Assembly: GCF_001048695.1 (NCBI RefSeq)
Contig: NZ_CVRB01000003.1
Span: 62,001 to 126,000 of the forward strand
Length of the DNA: 64,000 nucleotides
From: Neobacillus massiliamazoniensis
GTDB taxonomy: Bacteria; Bacillota; Bacilli; Bacillales; Cytobacillaceae
Reading direction: 5' to 3'
Below are positions 35,526 through 45,288 of the stretch, piece by piece. Within the stretch, counting starts at the first letter, position 1. Each line of letters begins with the position of its first letter. The translations under genes and the position numbers were made by a program. Below the pieces are notes generated by a model, which was given only the letters and a program-made list of their open reading frames with translations, was not told the DNA's origin and ran no database searches.

Positions 35526-35833
35526 CCATCTCACTCCTTGGTTTGTAATATGGAAACCACTAATGTACAGACTTAGTAGTTCCAAAACATATTTTGCCCA
35601 ACAGAGAGAGATTTACGCAAAGGATTAAAAATAAGGTTATATTTATAAAGAATGTAAAAGGCAATGGAAAATAAGAAAGCAGTCCTTAAGCGATCAGGAA
35701 CAACATAGTGTGAGCTGATGAAGGTAGTTGAAATTTACCTAATTGAAGACCCTCTTGCATTTAATCATAATCTTACAAGTAGTTATATTATTTTTTCTTG
35801 CCTATGCATTTTTTTGAACCTTTGTACGTTAAA

Positions 35834-36265
35834 TTATTTATCTATTTGTTCGTCTTGTTGCTTTTTTCTCAATTTAAAAACATAAAAAGTTGGAAAAATA
35901 CCGCATATGAATAATATCCCACCGCAAATTACTCCATCAATAACATTATATCCTGCACTCTTTGATACCAAGAAACCAAGCACAGTAGAGATTAGTAGCA
36001 GGACAATAATTGATACTCCTAAATTCTTTTTTGGAGATTTCTCCACGTTTTCATGCTCCACGCTTATACTCATGGATAAATATGCTGAAATTACTGTTGT
36101 TATCATAAATACAAGCCACAATGGATTGTCACGCATACGATCCAATCCTTTTGTCACTGCATCATACGCTAAAATTCCGATTATTCCAAGTGTTTGAAGG
36201 ATGTAGGCAATCCGTATGTTTTTTAAATTTTTAACAATTAATCGTTCATCTGTAATCTTCTTCAT
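35834..36265 (-). CDS. Four-segment membrane protein paired with an XRE regulator
   Basis: 143-residue protein with hydrophobic segments near residues 18-36, 49-68, 84-102 and 108-130, a charged N-terminus (MKKITDERLIVKNLKNIR) and a Lys/Gln-rich tail. It begins three bases after the stop of a small helix-turn-helix gene, a two-gene arrangement common in Bacillus. Function unknown; the membrane protein may modulate or be regulated by its partner. Confidence 0.75.
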   Translation of the reverse strand: MKKITDERLIVKNLKNIRIAYILQTLGIIGILAYDAVTKGLDRMRDNPLWLVFMITTVISAYLSMSISVEHENVEKSPKKNLGVSIIVLLLISTVLGFLVSKSAGYNVIDGVICGGILFICGIFPTFYVFKLRKKQQDEQIDK

Positions 36266-36268
36266 TTC

Positions 36269-36469
36269 TTAGCTCTCCCTTTCTACCCAGAATATTTCAT
36301 CTAATGTTTTATTAACTGCATAGCATATATCCAAACATAGCTTTAAAGTTGGGTTATAGCTTCCTTTTTCAATTAAGCTAATCGTTTGTCGAGTGACTCC
36401 AACCTTTTCAGCTAGTTGCTGTTGTGTTAGATCTACTTCAGTACGTGCTAACTTCACTTTATTTTTCAT
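36269..36469 (-). CDS. Small XRE-family DNA-binding protein
   Basis: 66-residue Cro/CI-type helix-turn-helix protein (VDLTQQQLAEKVGVTRQTISLIEKGSYNPTLKLCLDI), ending in the LDEIFWVE motif typical of short YozG-like regulators. AAGGAGG places the start at 36469. It is first in an operon with the membrane protein 36265-35834. Confidence 0.9.
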   Translation of the reverse strand: MKNKVKLARTEVDLTQQQLAEKVGVTRQTISLIEKGSYNPTLKLCLDICYAVNKTLDEIFWVERES

Positions 36470-36675
36470 AATGTAGACCTCCTTGGTATAATTGTAATAT
36501 ATATATTCCATATTTCAATATATATTTTACGTAATTTATGAATTAATTATTCTAAAAGTTTCAATTAGAACACACTGAAGGACAGAATATGTGACAGTCA
36601 AATGGCGGTTTTTAGTATAAAAAAAGGGGAGAATAAAGGTTAAGTCTTTGAAAAGAGGAGTGAGTTAAATTTAAA

Positions 36676-37917
36676 GTGAAAAAGATTATTATGTTTATTC
36701 TTATTTTTATTTTATATAATCACTCTTTTTCTTTTATTTCAGCGGAATCAAATAATGAATTGGCAGCAGCTTTTATAAAAAATAATGATTTATGGATTAA
36801 AATTAAAGATAAGGAAATGAGAGTTACAAATGGTGAGTATGTAAGATTTCCTAAATGGTCTTTTGATGGGAACTGGATCGCATACATTAGAGGGATCAAA
36901 GAAGGCCAAACTCCTTTGTATCAAGGAGAACTTTGGCTATATGATGTAAAATCAAACACTCATTTTAAAGTTACTTCAAATGTAAATAAAAATTTTCAGT
37001 GGGCACCAAATCGAAATACTCTTGGTTATCAATCTGATAAAGTTTTAAAGATTACAGATGTTAAATCATTAAACGTACATCATAATATTGCATCAGGAAT
37101 TATCAACTTTTCATGGTTGCCTGATGGGAGTGGCTTATTAACTTCCTCTAAAGCAGGAGAAAGTGTTTTTTCGGACATTTTGTTAAACAAATTTATTCTT
37201 AAAAATAACAATCAGTTTCAACCCCATCATTTTTTTACTATACGAGTTAGAGAGGATGACAATTTTTATGGAACAAGTCAGTTTAAATGGTCTTATGATC
37301 ATTGCTGGATTGCTTTTCAGATTATCCCAACAGCTTCTTTGTCTGCTGATAGTAATACAATAGGTGTCTTATCTAATGATGGGAGAAGCTTTTACATGGT
37401 TGGTGAGATGTTAAATTACGAGGAATGGTTTCAGTGGGCTCCAGGTAAAAATTTCTTAGCATATGTTCAAGGAATTAATCGAATTTCGACATTGAATAAG
37501 AAATTAGAGGTTAAGAACATTCATAAGGATACCAAAGTTTTAATTACTCCAAAAGGATATGTGGATCGAGATTTAACATGGAAAACTGATAATCAAATAT
37601 TCGTATCACGTTCTGCTGAAAGTGATTTAGTAGATGTTGCGCAGAGACCAATGCCAAGTATTTATCATGTTAATCTCGTAACTAATAAGCAAAAAAAAAT
37701 AACATATCCATCCTCAAACGAAGGCGACTTTTATCCAATAAGTTTAAAAAATGAAGAAAAATTTATATGGATTAGAACTAATCGAGAACAAGCAAGTGTT
37801 TTAATTGGTGATACAAATGGAATAAATCAGAGGCACTGGATAAAGAAGATTGATTTAGGTACCTGGTATTATGAACACTGGAATTGGAATGAAGTTTTTA
37901 GTTTATATCAACCTTAA
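36676..37917 (+). CDS. Secreted beta-propeller protein, TolB-like repeats
   Basis: 413-residue exported protein with a signal peptide (IIMFILIFILYNHSFSFISA). WD/PD40-like blades recur with the pattern W-S-x-DG-x-W-I-A-Y (FPKWSFDGNWIAYIRG, FSWLPDGSGLLTSS, FKWSYDHCWIAFQ, FQWAPGKNFLAYVQG, LTWKTDNQIFVS). These folds usually mediate binding, not catalysis. The GTG start has GAGGAG about 14 bases upstream, rather far, so a start a few codons on is possible. Single gene. Confidence 0.75.
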   Translation: MKKIIMFILIFILYNHSFSFISAESNNELAAAFIKNNDLWIKIKDKEMRVTNGEYVRFPKWSFDGNWIAYIRGIKEGQTPLYQGELWLYDVKSNTHFKVTSNVNKNFQWAPNRNTLGYQSDKVLKITDVKSLNVHHNIASGIINFSWLPDGSGLLTSSKAGESVFSDILLNKFILKNNNQFQPHHFFTIRVREDDNFYGTSQFKWSYDHCWIAFQIIPTASLSADSNTIGVLSNDGRSFYMVGEMLNYEEWFQWAPGKNFLAYVQGINRISTLNKKLEVKNIHKDTKVLITPKGYVDRDLTWKTDNQIFVSRSAESDLVDVAQRPMPSIYHVNLVTNKQKKITYPSSNEGDFYPISLKNEEKFIWIRTNREQASVLIGDTNGINQRHWIKKIDLGTWYYEHWNWNEVFSLYQP

Positions 37918-38324
37918 TTTATTGATCTAACAGCGTCCTTATTCAATTCAATCAGTAGATTTATGAGTTGTTGAACGAACGTGGCACTTCTTCCAAAAGG
38001 ACTCTTTCATATTGAGGTAAAGTTGAAGGCTGGCAATAAGCAATCACTACTTTTTGGAAGCTTATTTTAATTGAGCCCAATTAAGAAGGCTAATTAAAGA
38101 ACGTTTTCTGTTTTTGGTTTTAAAATGGTTCCACTTTTATCTGTCCATAGGTACTGGGAGTAGGTTGAGTGCGTTTCTGAAAAAGAAGAAACGCTTTTTT
38201 ATTGCGCTAACGGTCAGTATAACAAAATAATAAAAAAACCTTTATAACTTACCCTAAAGTCCTTTTTATACCCCCTAGAGAATATACATGTAAAAATAAT
38301 TTTTGAAATGGGGGGTGTTTGGAA
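37918..38324. other. Intergenic stretch with one terminator
   Basis: Apart from the hairpin at 38171-38202 and the run GGGGGGTG at 38310-38317 that serves the MFS gene, I see no gene. The text CGCTAACGGTCAGTATA resembles debris of common Bacillus repeats. Confidence 0.5.
38171..38202 (+). terminator. Intrinsic terminator
   Basis: GCGTTTC (38171-38177) pairs with GAAACGC (38188-38194), followed by six Ts. Confidence 0.8.
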
Positions 38325-39488
38325 TTGCAAGGGAGGGTAAGTTTAAGCGTTGGTTGGATTACTTTGTTTCTAATGGGTACTGACTTGTTTGTGGTATCTC
38401 CATTATTGCCGTTCATTTCAAAAGCATATAAGGTTAGTCCAACGACGACTGGATGGATGGTAACTGTTTTTGCGGTTACATATTCTTTTTCGGCTCCTTT
38501 ATTTGGGTGGCTTTCAGATAAAAATGGACGAAGAACATTTATTACATTTGGTTTATTGCTATTTGTAATATCTAACGCACTAACTGCTTTTGCTTCTTCA
38601 TTTTTATGGCTCATTGTTAGCCGTATTTTAGCAGGTTTGTCCGTTGCTTCAATCACTCCTTTGATATACGCAATCATTGGAGATATTGCGCCACCAAATC
38701 GAAGAGGAACATGGCTTTCAATTGTTGTTTCAGGACATTTAACGGCTCTTTGGGCAGGAGCGCCATTCGGTACGTTATTAGAGTATTTTCTTGGTTGGCG
38801 TTCAGTATTTGTTGTAATGGCGATCATAGGAACTATATTGGCGGTGGTGAATTTCAGAACATGGGAAGCTATTCCTAAAAGTGTTTTTTCAAGAAATCTA
38901 TTAGAAGGAAAACTACTAAGAATACTTGGTTCTGTAAGTGTTACAACCATTTGGGCGATTTCAATGTATGCCCTTTATGTTTATTTAGGTGCAGCTCTTG
39001 ACTCCGAAAATAGATTCTCATCAACAGAAATCGCATTAGCTGTTACTTTTTATGGTGTCGGTGCTGTTATAGGAAGCCTTACAAGTGGGCAATTAACAGA
39101 TAAATTCGGAGTAAGGAAAATTTCGAAGGCTACGCTAATTATCTTAATTCTAATACTTATTTGTTTAGGGATATTTTTCTCATCTGGTGATTGGATTTAT
39201 TTATTTCTTTTTATTTGGGCTTTGGTTGGGTATGCAGGATTTACCTCATACCAAGCACGATTAGCGGTGGAATATCCAAAAGAACGAGGAATTGTTATGG
39301 CATGGAATAATACTGCTTTGTATATTGGCATCACCATTGGTTCAATGATTGGAGGTTATGTCATAACTAAATGGGGATATCCATTACTTCCATATGTTTG
39401 TAGCGTTGCAGCAGGCGTAAGTTTTGTGCTTAGTACCCAAAAGGTACAAGAAGCCAAAAAAGAATCTGCTTTTTCAGCAGATACATGA
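38325..39488 (+). CDS. Major facilitator superfamily transporter
   Basis: About 387-residue membrane protein with 12 predicted segments. The MFS motif A is GWLSDKNGRRTFI between segments 2 and 3, and GQLTDKFGVRK is its echo in the second half, with ASITPLIYAIIGDIAPPNRRGTW after segment 4. It resembles drug/arabinose-efflux (DHA1) members. The TTG at 38325 gives seven bases to GGGGGGTG; the TTG six bases earlier is too close. Substrate unknown. Confidence 0.88.
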   Translation: MQGRVSLSVGWITLFLMGTDLFVVSPLLPFISKAYKVSPTTTGWMVTVFAVTYSFSAPLFGWLSDKNGRRTFITFGLLLFVISNALTAFASSFLWLIVSRILAGLSVASITPLIYAIIGDIAPPNRRGTWLSIVVSGHLTALWAGAPFGTLLEYFLGWRSVFVVMAIIGTILAVVNFRTWEAIPKSVFSRNLLEGKLLRILGSVSVTTIWAISMYALYVYLGAALDSENRFSSTEIALAVTFYGVGAVIGSLTSGQLTDKFGVRKISKATLIILILILICLGIFFSSGDWIYLFLFIWALVGYAGFTSYQARLAVEYPKERGIVMAWNNTALYIGITIGSMIGGYVITKWGYPLLPYVCSVAAGVSFVLSTQKVQEAKKESAFSADT

Positions 39489-39590
39489 CTTCAGAACGAG
39501 GTCTATTTGTTTTGCTATTGGGAGAGTTTATGTTATAAGCTGAGACGGTTATTACTAACGGTATATAAGCGATATTGACCCGTCGCTTGT

Positions 39591-40031
39591 TTATGTTAAT
39601 TTTTTATACAGCATGATATGTGGACCAATAGGAGGGTAATCAAAAACTTCACCTTGTATGTTAAAACCTAATTTATTATAAAATTCTTGAACTGTCGTTC
39701 TTCCTTTGCACCATAAAAAGTCAACACCTTGTTCCTTTAGTAAATTTTCAGCATAGTTAATAACTGCCCTTCCGACTCCTAACTTTCGAAACTCATCGAG
39801 AGTTGCCATTCCTCTTAAGCGATATTGCATTTCATTAGAAAAATTAGGATTTTTTTCGATACAAAAGGATGCAATACTTATTAGCTTTCCTTGATAAAAT
39901 GCTCCAACATGAAATGCATGATCTGCATGGTCTGTATCATATATGCAGTCCTCAAGTGTCTGGTGAGGACGTAGAACACTATGTCTAAGACTGTAAGTCA
40001 TTTCTGGCTTTATTTTTCTAACCTCTAACAT
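39591..40031 (-). CDS. GNAT-family N-acetyltransferase
   Basis: 146-residue acyl-CoA-dependent acetyltransferase. The acetyl-CoA loop is LDEFRKLGVGRAVINYAENLL, with the C-terminal VQEFYNKLGFNIQGEVFD typical of the fold. GGAGG seven bases before the ATG confirms the start. Substrate unknown. Confidence 0.88.
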   Translation of the reverse strand: MLEVRKIKPEMTYSLRHSVLRPHQTLEDCIYDTDHADHAFHVGAFYQGKLISIASFCIEKNPNFSNEMQYRLRGMATLDEFRKLGVGRAVINYAENLLKEQGVDFLWCKGRTTVQEFYNKLGFNIQGEVFDYPPIGPHIMLYKKLT

Positions 40032-40326
40032 GTTTTTCCTCCAATTTTTTGTAATAGAAATAGATTATCATGAATGTAATATATAATTCTCTTTCTATTC
40101 TAGTAATCCTGCTTTAGTCGATTACTTTTTTTGGGAATTTTATTGAAGGACCGGATACATACAATGAGTTAAAGCCAGGTGAAAGATTCTTATATGGTAC
40201 TACAAATACTAGTATAATATCCTAGGTGTATTAAAACTCTTAACGATCTATACGAACAATTTGTATCATAAATAAAGGAGTATTGATTTCTGTAAAGAAA
40301 GAATAAATAAAGAAAAAATTGAGGGG

Positions 40327-40854
40327 ATGATGAATATTTTAGAACGAAGCAACGATATTATTCAGATTAAGCATTGGGAAGAGAAGGACCTTGATTTGCT
40401 TTTTCGTATAAATGCTCCTGAGATGATGCAACATCTTGGAGGGCCAGAAAGTAAGGATCAGATTTTGAACCGTCACAAAAGGTATCTTGATCTTGGTAGT
40501 AGGGGATGTATGTATAGCATTACTTTATTACCAGAGTTGGAAGCAGTAGGTTCAGTTGGTTACTGGCAAACTACTTGGAACGGTGAAAGTGTTTACGAAA
40601 CTGGATGGAGCGTCCTACCCTCCTATCAGGGAAAAGGGATAGCTACTATGGCAGTGAAGTTGGCAATAGAGGAAGCAGCTGCCGAGAACAAGTATAATTA
40701 CATACACGCATTCCCTTCAATTGACAATCCTGCTTCAAATGCAATTTGTCGGAAGCTTGACTTCGAATTTATTTCTCAATGCGAATTCGAATATCCTCCG
40801 GGCAGCTTTATGAGATGTAATAATTGGCGTTACAACTTAATTCATCGTAAATAG
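40327..40854 (+). CDS. GNAT-family N-acetyltransferase, RimJ/RimL type
   Basis: 175-residue acetyltransferase. The CoA loop is LPSYQGKGIATMAVKLAIEEA and the end is NPASNAICRKLDFEFISQCEFEYPPG. The ribosome site GAGGGG abuts two consecutive ATGs (40327, 40330); the second has slightly better spacing. It faces away from the other GNAT gene, so the two are independent. Confidence 0.88.
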   Translation: MMNILERSNDIIQIKHWEEKDLDLLFRINAPEMMQHLGGPESKDQILNRHKRYLDLGSRGCMYSITLLPELEAVGSVGYWQTTWNGESVYETGWSVLPSYQGKGIATMAVKLAIEEAAAENKYNYIHAFPSIDNPASNAICRKLDFEFISQCEFEYPPGSFMRCNNWRYNLIHRK

Positions 40855-41013
40855 ATTCATAACCCCGTTTGCTTTATACAAAAGCTTAATTCTTCTTAAT
40901 TAAAGAGTAAGAGTTTAACAATAAAAGTTCATTGAATTGTTAAATAATAGAAAAAAAAAAACCCCCAATTGTCTTAATATTAAGGTAATTAAAATTGTTG
41001 GAGAGTGAGAAAA

Positions 41014-41820
41014 ATGCAATCGGTTATTGAATACTATCAAAATAGTAATGAAGAATCTCGCCTTACCACTGACAATGCAAGGAAAATTGAATTTATTATA
41101 ACAACAAGGACTTTGGACCAATATATTAAACCCTCCCATAATATCTTAGAATTAGGTGCAGGAACAGGAATTTACTCATTTTACTATGCAGAAAAAGGAA
41201 ATAATGTAGCTGCCACAGATATAACTCCAAAACATATAGATATTATTCACCAGAAGTTATTGCAAAGAAACGATGATCAATTAAACCTTGAAGCCAAAGT
41301 AGCAAATGCAACTAATTTACATGAGTTTGACTCAGAGAGTTTTGATGTTGTCTTGTGTCTTGGACCTATGTATCATCTTACTAATGAAACCGATAGAGTT
41401 AAATGTTTACAAGAGTCTTTAAGAGTTTTGAAAAAAGGTGGGTTGTTAGATATTGCTTATATTAACAAGCACTACATACTCCACTCAATTATGTCTAAAG
41501 ACAAAGAATATTTGAGCAAACAATTTGTAGATAAGATACTGAGAACAGGTGTAATAAGGGAAGGAGAAAAAGAATGTTTTTGGACGGATGCTTTTTTTAC
41601 TTCACCTGAAGAAATGACGTTGTTTTTAAAGAAATTTGACGTTCGATTAATTGACCATTTAGCTTCAGATGGCTTCAGTCCATACCTAAAAAATTTTATT
41701 AATGATTTAAAAAACGAAGAATTAAATGCTTGGATTTATTACATTGAAAACAGTTGTAGAGAAAAGAGTATATTAGGAATGAGTAATCATGCCCTTCTAA
41801 TATGTGAAAAAAGTGTCTGA
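41014..41820 (+). CDS. Class I SAM-dependent methyltransferase
   Basis: 268-residue methyltransferase. Motif I is ILELGAGTGIYSFYYA, the acidic SAM contact is AATDITPKHI, motif II is DVVLCLGPMYHLTNE and motif III is LRVLKKGGLLDIAYI. The GTG at 41005 lies in the ribosome site, so the ATG at 41014 with GGAGAG eight bases upstream is chosen. Substrate unknown; it is a single-gene unit. Confidence 0.88.
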   Translation: MQSVIEYYQNSNEESRLTTDNARKIEFIITTRTLDQYIKPSHNILELGAGTGIYSFYYAEKGNNVAATDITPKHIDIIHQKLLQRNDDQLNLEAKVANATNLHEFDSESFDVVLCLGPMYHLTNETDRVKCLQESLRVLKKGGLLDIAYINKHYILHSIMSKDKEYLSKQFVDKILRTGVIREGEKECFWTDAFFTSPEEMTLFLKKFDVRLIDHLASDGFSPYLKNFINDLKNEELNAWIYYIENSCREKSILGMSNHALLICEKSV

Positions 41821-42116
41821 TTAAATATTCCATATTCAGCGTAAACGTAAAATAATCCCTACCAATTGATATGGGGATATAAAGGGAATCCAAGTGCTGT
41901 AAAACGGGGTTTATTCTGAAACTTGGTCCAATTAATCAAAGGTTTGTTTGGTTTAGGGTATTATTAAATTTAAAAATTCATTATTTTGCTTAAGAGGGCA
42001 TTACTTCGACAATGAGGTAATGCCATTTTCTTATTCAAGTAACCTTTTAGTTTATTGAAACAAGTTTGTATCAATTTTCTGTTTATTTACGTCTCATTAG
42101 TAAAGGGGGGGGGATT

Positions 42117-42554
42117 ATGACAACAAAACTAAGACTTTCACTTTTAATAGCGGCTTTTTCTAGTTTATGTTTATTTGGATGTATCGATATTGTAAATAAA
42201 GAAGTTACAATAAACGAAGTTACAAAAATGAAGGATAGCGATGTGACTAAAATTGTTTTTTCTGATGGACGAGGTAAAAACAAGCCATTTACTCTAAAAG
42301 ATAAGATGAAAATAAATGAATTCTTAAAGATGATCGATGGATATGTTATTAAAAAAGAAAGCAAACACGAAGAAATTAAAGGTTGGATTAATGCGGTTGA
42401 CTTTTATAATGGAGACAAGAAACTAGCGAGCATTACATTTTCAAACCCTTTGAAAATAGACGGAGTTTATTATGAAATTGTTAAAGGGCAATTAAGTACA
42501 GAAAAAATTGAGAACTTTATTAAATCTATAAATCCTGATTGGAAATTGCAATAG
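42117..42554 (+). CDS. Putative lipoprotein preceded by a G9 ribosome-site tract
   Basis: 145-residue secreted protein with a lipoprotein signal (LRLSLLIAAFSSLCLFGC; the lipid Cys is about residue 22). The rest is a small Lys-rich domain (IVFSDGRGKNKPF, EIKGWINAVDFYNGDKKLASITF) of unknown function. The ribosome-binding region is a run of nine G residues directly before ATTATG, so slippage would change spacing and perhaps expression. It is followed by a second lipoprotein gene in the same direction. Confidence 0.78.
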   Translation: MTTKLRLSLLIAAFSSLCLFGCIDIVNKEVTINEVTKMKDSDVTKIVFSDGRGKNKPFTLKDKMKINEFLKMIDGYVIKKESKHEEIKGWINAVDFYNGDKKLASITFSNPLKIDGVYYEIVKGQLSTEKIENFIKSINPDWKLQ

Positions 42555-42651
42555 TAAAAGAATGTCCAGGGGCCCCCTAATTTACGTTCTTCATAATGAA
42601 AAGAAGATCATAAAGATAATATGGATACGTCTAATATTATGGGAGAGATTT

Positions 42652-43131
42652 ATGAATATTAAAAAATCATTATTTGTGTTTATATTATTTTTAATTTGTT
42701 TAACGGCTTGTACAAATAAAAGTATTAAAAATATTGAACATCAATCCCTTCAAAAATCTAATCATACTGAATTACCCAGTAGTGTAAACGAAGAAAATGT
42801 TAATGTGGAAATGAAAGTAGAACATCCTATATACGAAGTAAAGACAGACAAATTGACATTACAAATAAAGAATAAAGGAGAATCTTTGTCATTTGGTACG
42901 CGTTATACTATTGAATTTTTCAAAGATGGATCTTGGTTTGAAATCCCATTAAAAGATGATATTGATTTTACAATGATAGATATTAAGTTAGGTACAGGTA
43001 AGACTTATAAAAATATAATTAGCTTAAAGACACTTAAATATGACTTAATACCTGGACACTACCGTGTTATAAAAAGTTTTTATACAGGCGGAAAAGAAAT
43101 AACATTATCATCACTATTTGAATTAAAATAA
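42652..43131 (+). CDS. Putative lipoprotein with bacterial Ig-like domain
   Basis: 159-residue lipoprotein with lipobox LTAC (signal KKSLFVFILFLICLTAC). A C-terminal beta-sandwich-like domain (YEVKTDKLTLQIKNKGES, TIEFFKDGSWFEIPL, YDLIPGHYRVIKSFY) resembles the Big_14-type Ig-like module of Firmicutes. GGGAGAG precedes the ATG; the longer upstream frame has no site and no signal peptide. It is likely surface-exposed and of unknown role. Confidence 0.78.
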   Translation: MNIKKSLFVFILFLICLTACTNKSIKNIEHQSLQKSNHTELPSSVNEENVNVEMKVEHPIYEVKTDKLTLQIKNKGESLSFGTRYTIEFFKDGSWFEIPLKDDIDFTMIDIKLGTGKTYKNIISLKTLKYDLIPGHYRVIKSFYTGGKEITLSSLFELK

Positions 43132-43232
43132 TTGTTCAACTTTCCTAAATTAATAAAGACTTATTAGAAATTATTAGATTCTTTTTCAAGAAAGTGAAGT
43201 ATTTTTTTTAGCAAATTCATTTCTATTTGTTC

Positions 43233-43532
43233 TTACCCATCTTTTAAAGAATTTATATTTTGAGAAGCTATATGAATATCATGTTTTTTAACGTAAATTT
43301 CATATTGTCTCTGTCGATCCCCTCCAAACATAGGAGTTGTATTTGGATTAAATAGAGTTTTAGTCTTATATTGAATTCCTGTCTGTTTAAGTTTACCGAC
43401 TGCTCTAAAATAATTTTCATCATTGAGCGCAATATATACGGCTATCCAGTTTTTATAAGAAAAATAATTAATTGTAGCAAAAAGCAATAAAATCGGAGCA
43501 AATATAATTAGGAAAATAATAAAGACATTCAT
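43233..43532 (-). CDS. Small single-pass membrane protein
   Basis: 99-residue protein with one N-terminal membrane segment (VFIIFLIIFAPILLLFATINYF) and a cytosolic tail (NWIAVYIALNDENYFRAVGKL ... YEIYVKKHDIHIASQNINSL). The tail resembles a short ligand-type beta domain but is not recognised. GGGAGG upstream sets the start at 43532. Confidence 0.7.
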   Translation of the reverse strand: MNVFIIFLIIFAPILLLFATINYFSYKNWIAVYIALNDENYFRAVGKLKQTGIQYKTKTLFNPNTTPMFGGDRQRQYEIYVKKHDIHIASQNINSLKDG

Positions 43533-43904
43533 AATTGTGCCTCCCTTTTTTATTGATTTAATCTCATTTACCTTAAAATTAATTATACTATATATTTTGA
43601 ATATTTCGTGAATAAACAAGCAAGGAATTCATTCCCTTTAACTAGAGTAAGTGTTTTGGTTAATACAACTTATAACAGCATCTTGAATTATACGACGGTC
43701 GTATATCTTAAATGAGGAGAACTGCCCATTTTTGTTGAAATAAAATCACAGTTAATTGAATAAAGAATGTGTACAAATTGGTGAACATTTGAAATTGAGA
43801 AGGAGTTTAGTCTGCCCTTTTTGAAATGTTTTTTTATTATTAGATTAAGTTGGGGGGATTGCACCAATGGGTTATTTGGCCTCTTTAATTACTAAGGAAC
43901 GCCA

Positions 43905-44018
43905 TTGGCAGTGGGACTTCTTTTAATTTGGACTCACCAGATTAAAAAAAATGGGGAAATCCAAGTTGAGCAAAACAAGAAAATAATTCAATTGTTGGAA
44001 AAAGAGAAAAAAGTATAG
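43905..44018 (+). pseudogene. Fragment of a small membrane protein
   Basis: The frame GLLLIWTHQIKKNGEIQVEQ ... IIQLLEKEKKV looks like the membrane-exit and coiled part of the very small one-segment proteins common in Bacillus. The expected N-terminal membrane start is in another frame after ATGGGTTATTTGG at 43867, so a frameshift is likely. The surrounding 43620-44200 shows nothing else. Confidence 0.4.
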
Positions 44019-44213
44019 ATTGTTTTGGTATATTATGGTGTGCTAACGTGGGGTTGAATTTATAAACGGGGTTGCAGAGGCAGCTCCTATTTTTATTGTA
44101 AATAATTCTTTGTTAAAAGAAGGAATATTGTGATAATAAATTGAATTATGAATTGTTGGTTAATAATATTGATTTATTAGATTAATATATATACATATAA
44201 AAGAGGTGAATTT

Positions 44214-44588
44214 ATGTTTATAAAGCAGCCATTTGACGAATTTTTAGGTTTTGAATACAAAAGGATTGATGATAATAATTTGCAACTTCGATTGCCAATC
44301 CAAGATTTAATTGTAAATAGTGCCGGTGTTGTTCATGGGGGAGTCATTTCTTCATTAGCTGATGTTGCCATGTCAAACTTGATTCCGCCTAATGAAAACG
44401 GGATACAACGAGTAGTAACTGTCGATTTAAATGTTTCCTTTTTGAAACCTGCTACTGGATCATATTTGATTGCAAATGCTCAAATTGAAAAACAGGGTAA
44501 AACTTTAATCCACACAGAGTGTTCGATTTTAAACGATAATCAAGAACTTGTTGCTAAATCTAAAGCTATCTTATTTCGTAAATCTTGA
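44214..44588 (+). CDS. PaaI-type hotdog-fold thioesterase
   Basis: 124-residue acyl-CoA thioesterase of the PaaI/4HBT family. The catalytic stretch is NSAGVVHGGVISSLADVAMSN (HGG motif with a downstream Asp), followed by VTVDLNVSFLKPATGSYLIA. AAAGAGGTG precedes the ATG. Substrate probably an aromatic or medium acyl-CoA; no pathway genes are adjacent. Confidence 0.9.
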   Translation: MFIKQPFDEFLGFEYKRIDDNNLQLRLPIQDLIVNSAGVVHGGVISSLADVAMSNLIPPNENGIQRVVTVDLNVSFLKPATGSYLIANAQIEKQGKTLIHTECSILNDNQELVAKSKAILFRKS

Positions 44589-44693
44589 GTATTAGTAAGA
44601 AAAGTTACTGTTCAATAGGTCCATATGTGGACCTATAATAATTTTTTTGGAAAATATTTTAAAAAATGTATACATTCAACAAAAACAATGATA

Positions 44694-44715
44694 TTATCAT
44701 TTTATAAAATGATAA
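44694..44715 (+). promoter_or_regulatory. 22-bp perfect palindrome before the yxlEFG-type operon
   Basis: TTATCATTTTA is followed by its exact complement TAAAATGATAA. It lies about 20 bases before the start of the winged-helix regulator gene, overlapping the probable promoter. It is a likely autoregulatory operator. Confidence 0.72.
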
Positions 44716-44735
44716 TGAAATTGAAGGGAAATACA

Positions 44736-45275
44736 ATGACAAAAAAATCTGACCTGATCCTTCATCCAATTCGAATGAGAATTATACAACAATTGCTACT
44801 AGGGAAACCGATGACGATTGCTCAACTTTTAGATGCACTTGGCGATGTTCCTCAAGCTACTTTATATCGCCATATGAATCTTTTAATTAATGCAGATCTT
44901 ATTGAGATAATCGATAAGAAAAAAGTAAAAGGAACGGAAGAACGAGTGTTTTCAGTCAAGAAAGAGAACTTACAGGTTCCAGAAAGTGAAATAGAAGCCA
45001 CTTCACAGGAAGATCATATTCGCCATTTTTCAGTATTTCACGGCAATTTGCTTCAGTTAGCGACAACTTATCTGACGAAAACTTCTCCAAAACAGTATGA
45101 AAAAGATGGATTTGCTTATTGGTATACACCTATTCATCTAACGGACGATGAATTTCAGGAGCTCGTCCAGTCAATGAATAAATCTATTGAAAAAGCGATA
45201 AATAACAAGCCGACACCTGATCGAACCACTCGAATTTTTGCAGGCATGTTCATTCCACAAAAGTCCCAAGAATAA
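44736..45275 (+). CDS. Winged-helix (ArsR-like) transcription regulator
   Basis: 179-residue regulator. The N-terminal winged helix spans about residues 5-75 (LHPIRMRIIQQLLLGKPMTIAQLLDALGDVPQATLYRHMNLLINADLIEII), with a C-terminal helical domain of unknown ligand. GAAGGGAA sets the ATG; the longer frame upstream runs through the palindrome and is not coding. It leads an operon with a YxlE-like protein and an ABC exporter, which it probably controls through the palindrome at 44694-44715. Confidence 0.88.
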   Translation: MTKKSDLILHPIRMRIIQQLLLGKPMTIAQLLDALGDVPQATLYRHMNLLINADLIEIIDKKKVKGTEERVFSVKKENLQVPESEIEATSQEDHIRHFSVFHGNLLQLATTYLTKTSPKQYEKDGFAYWYTPIHLTDDEFQELVQSMNKSIEKAINNKPTPDRTTRIFAGMFIPQKSQE

Positions 45276-45288
45276 GGAGGTATCGCGA

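Noticed and set aside
38249-38950. 233-residue minus-strand frame opposite the MFS gene
   Set aside because: It is antisense to a clear transporter with membrane-segment periodicity and lacks a ribosome site.
40118-40230. Peptide-like stretch FIEGPDTYNELKPGERFLYG
   Set aside because: It looks like a coding remnant of about 35 codons but has no start, ribosome site or recognisable family, so it is not listed as a gene.
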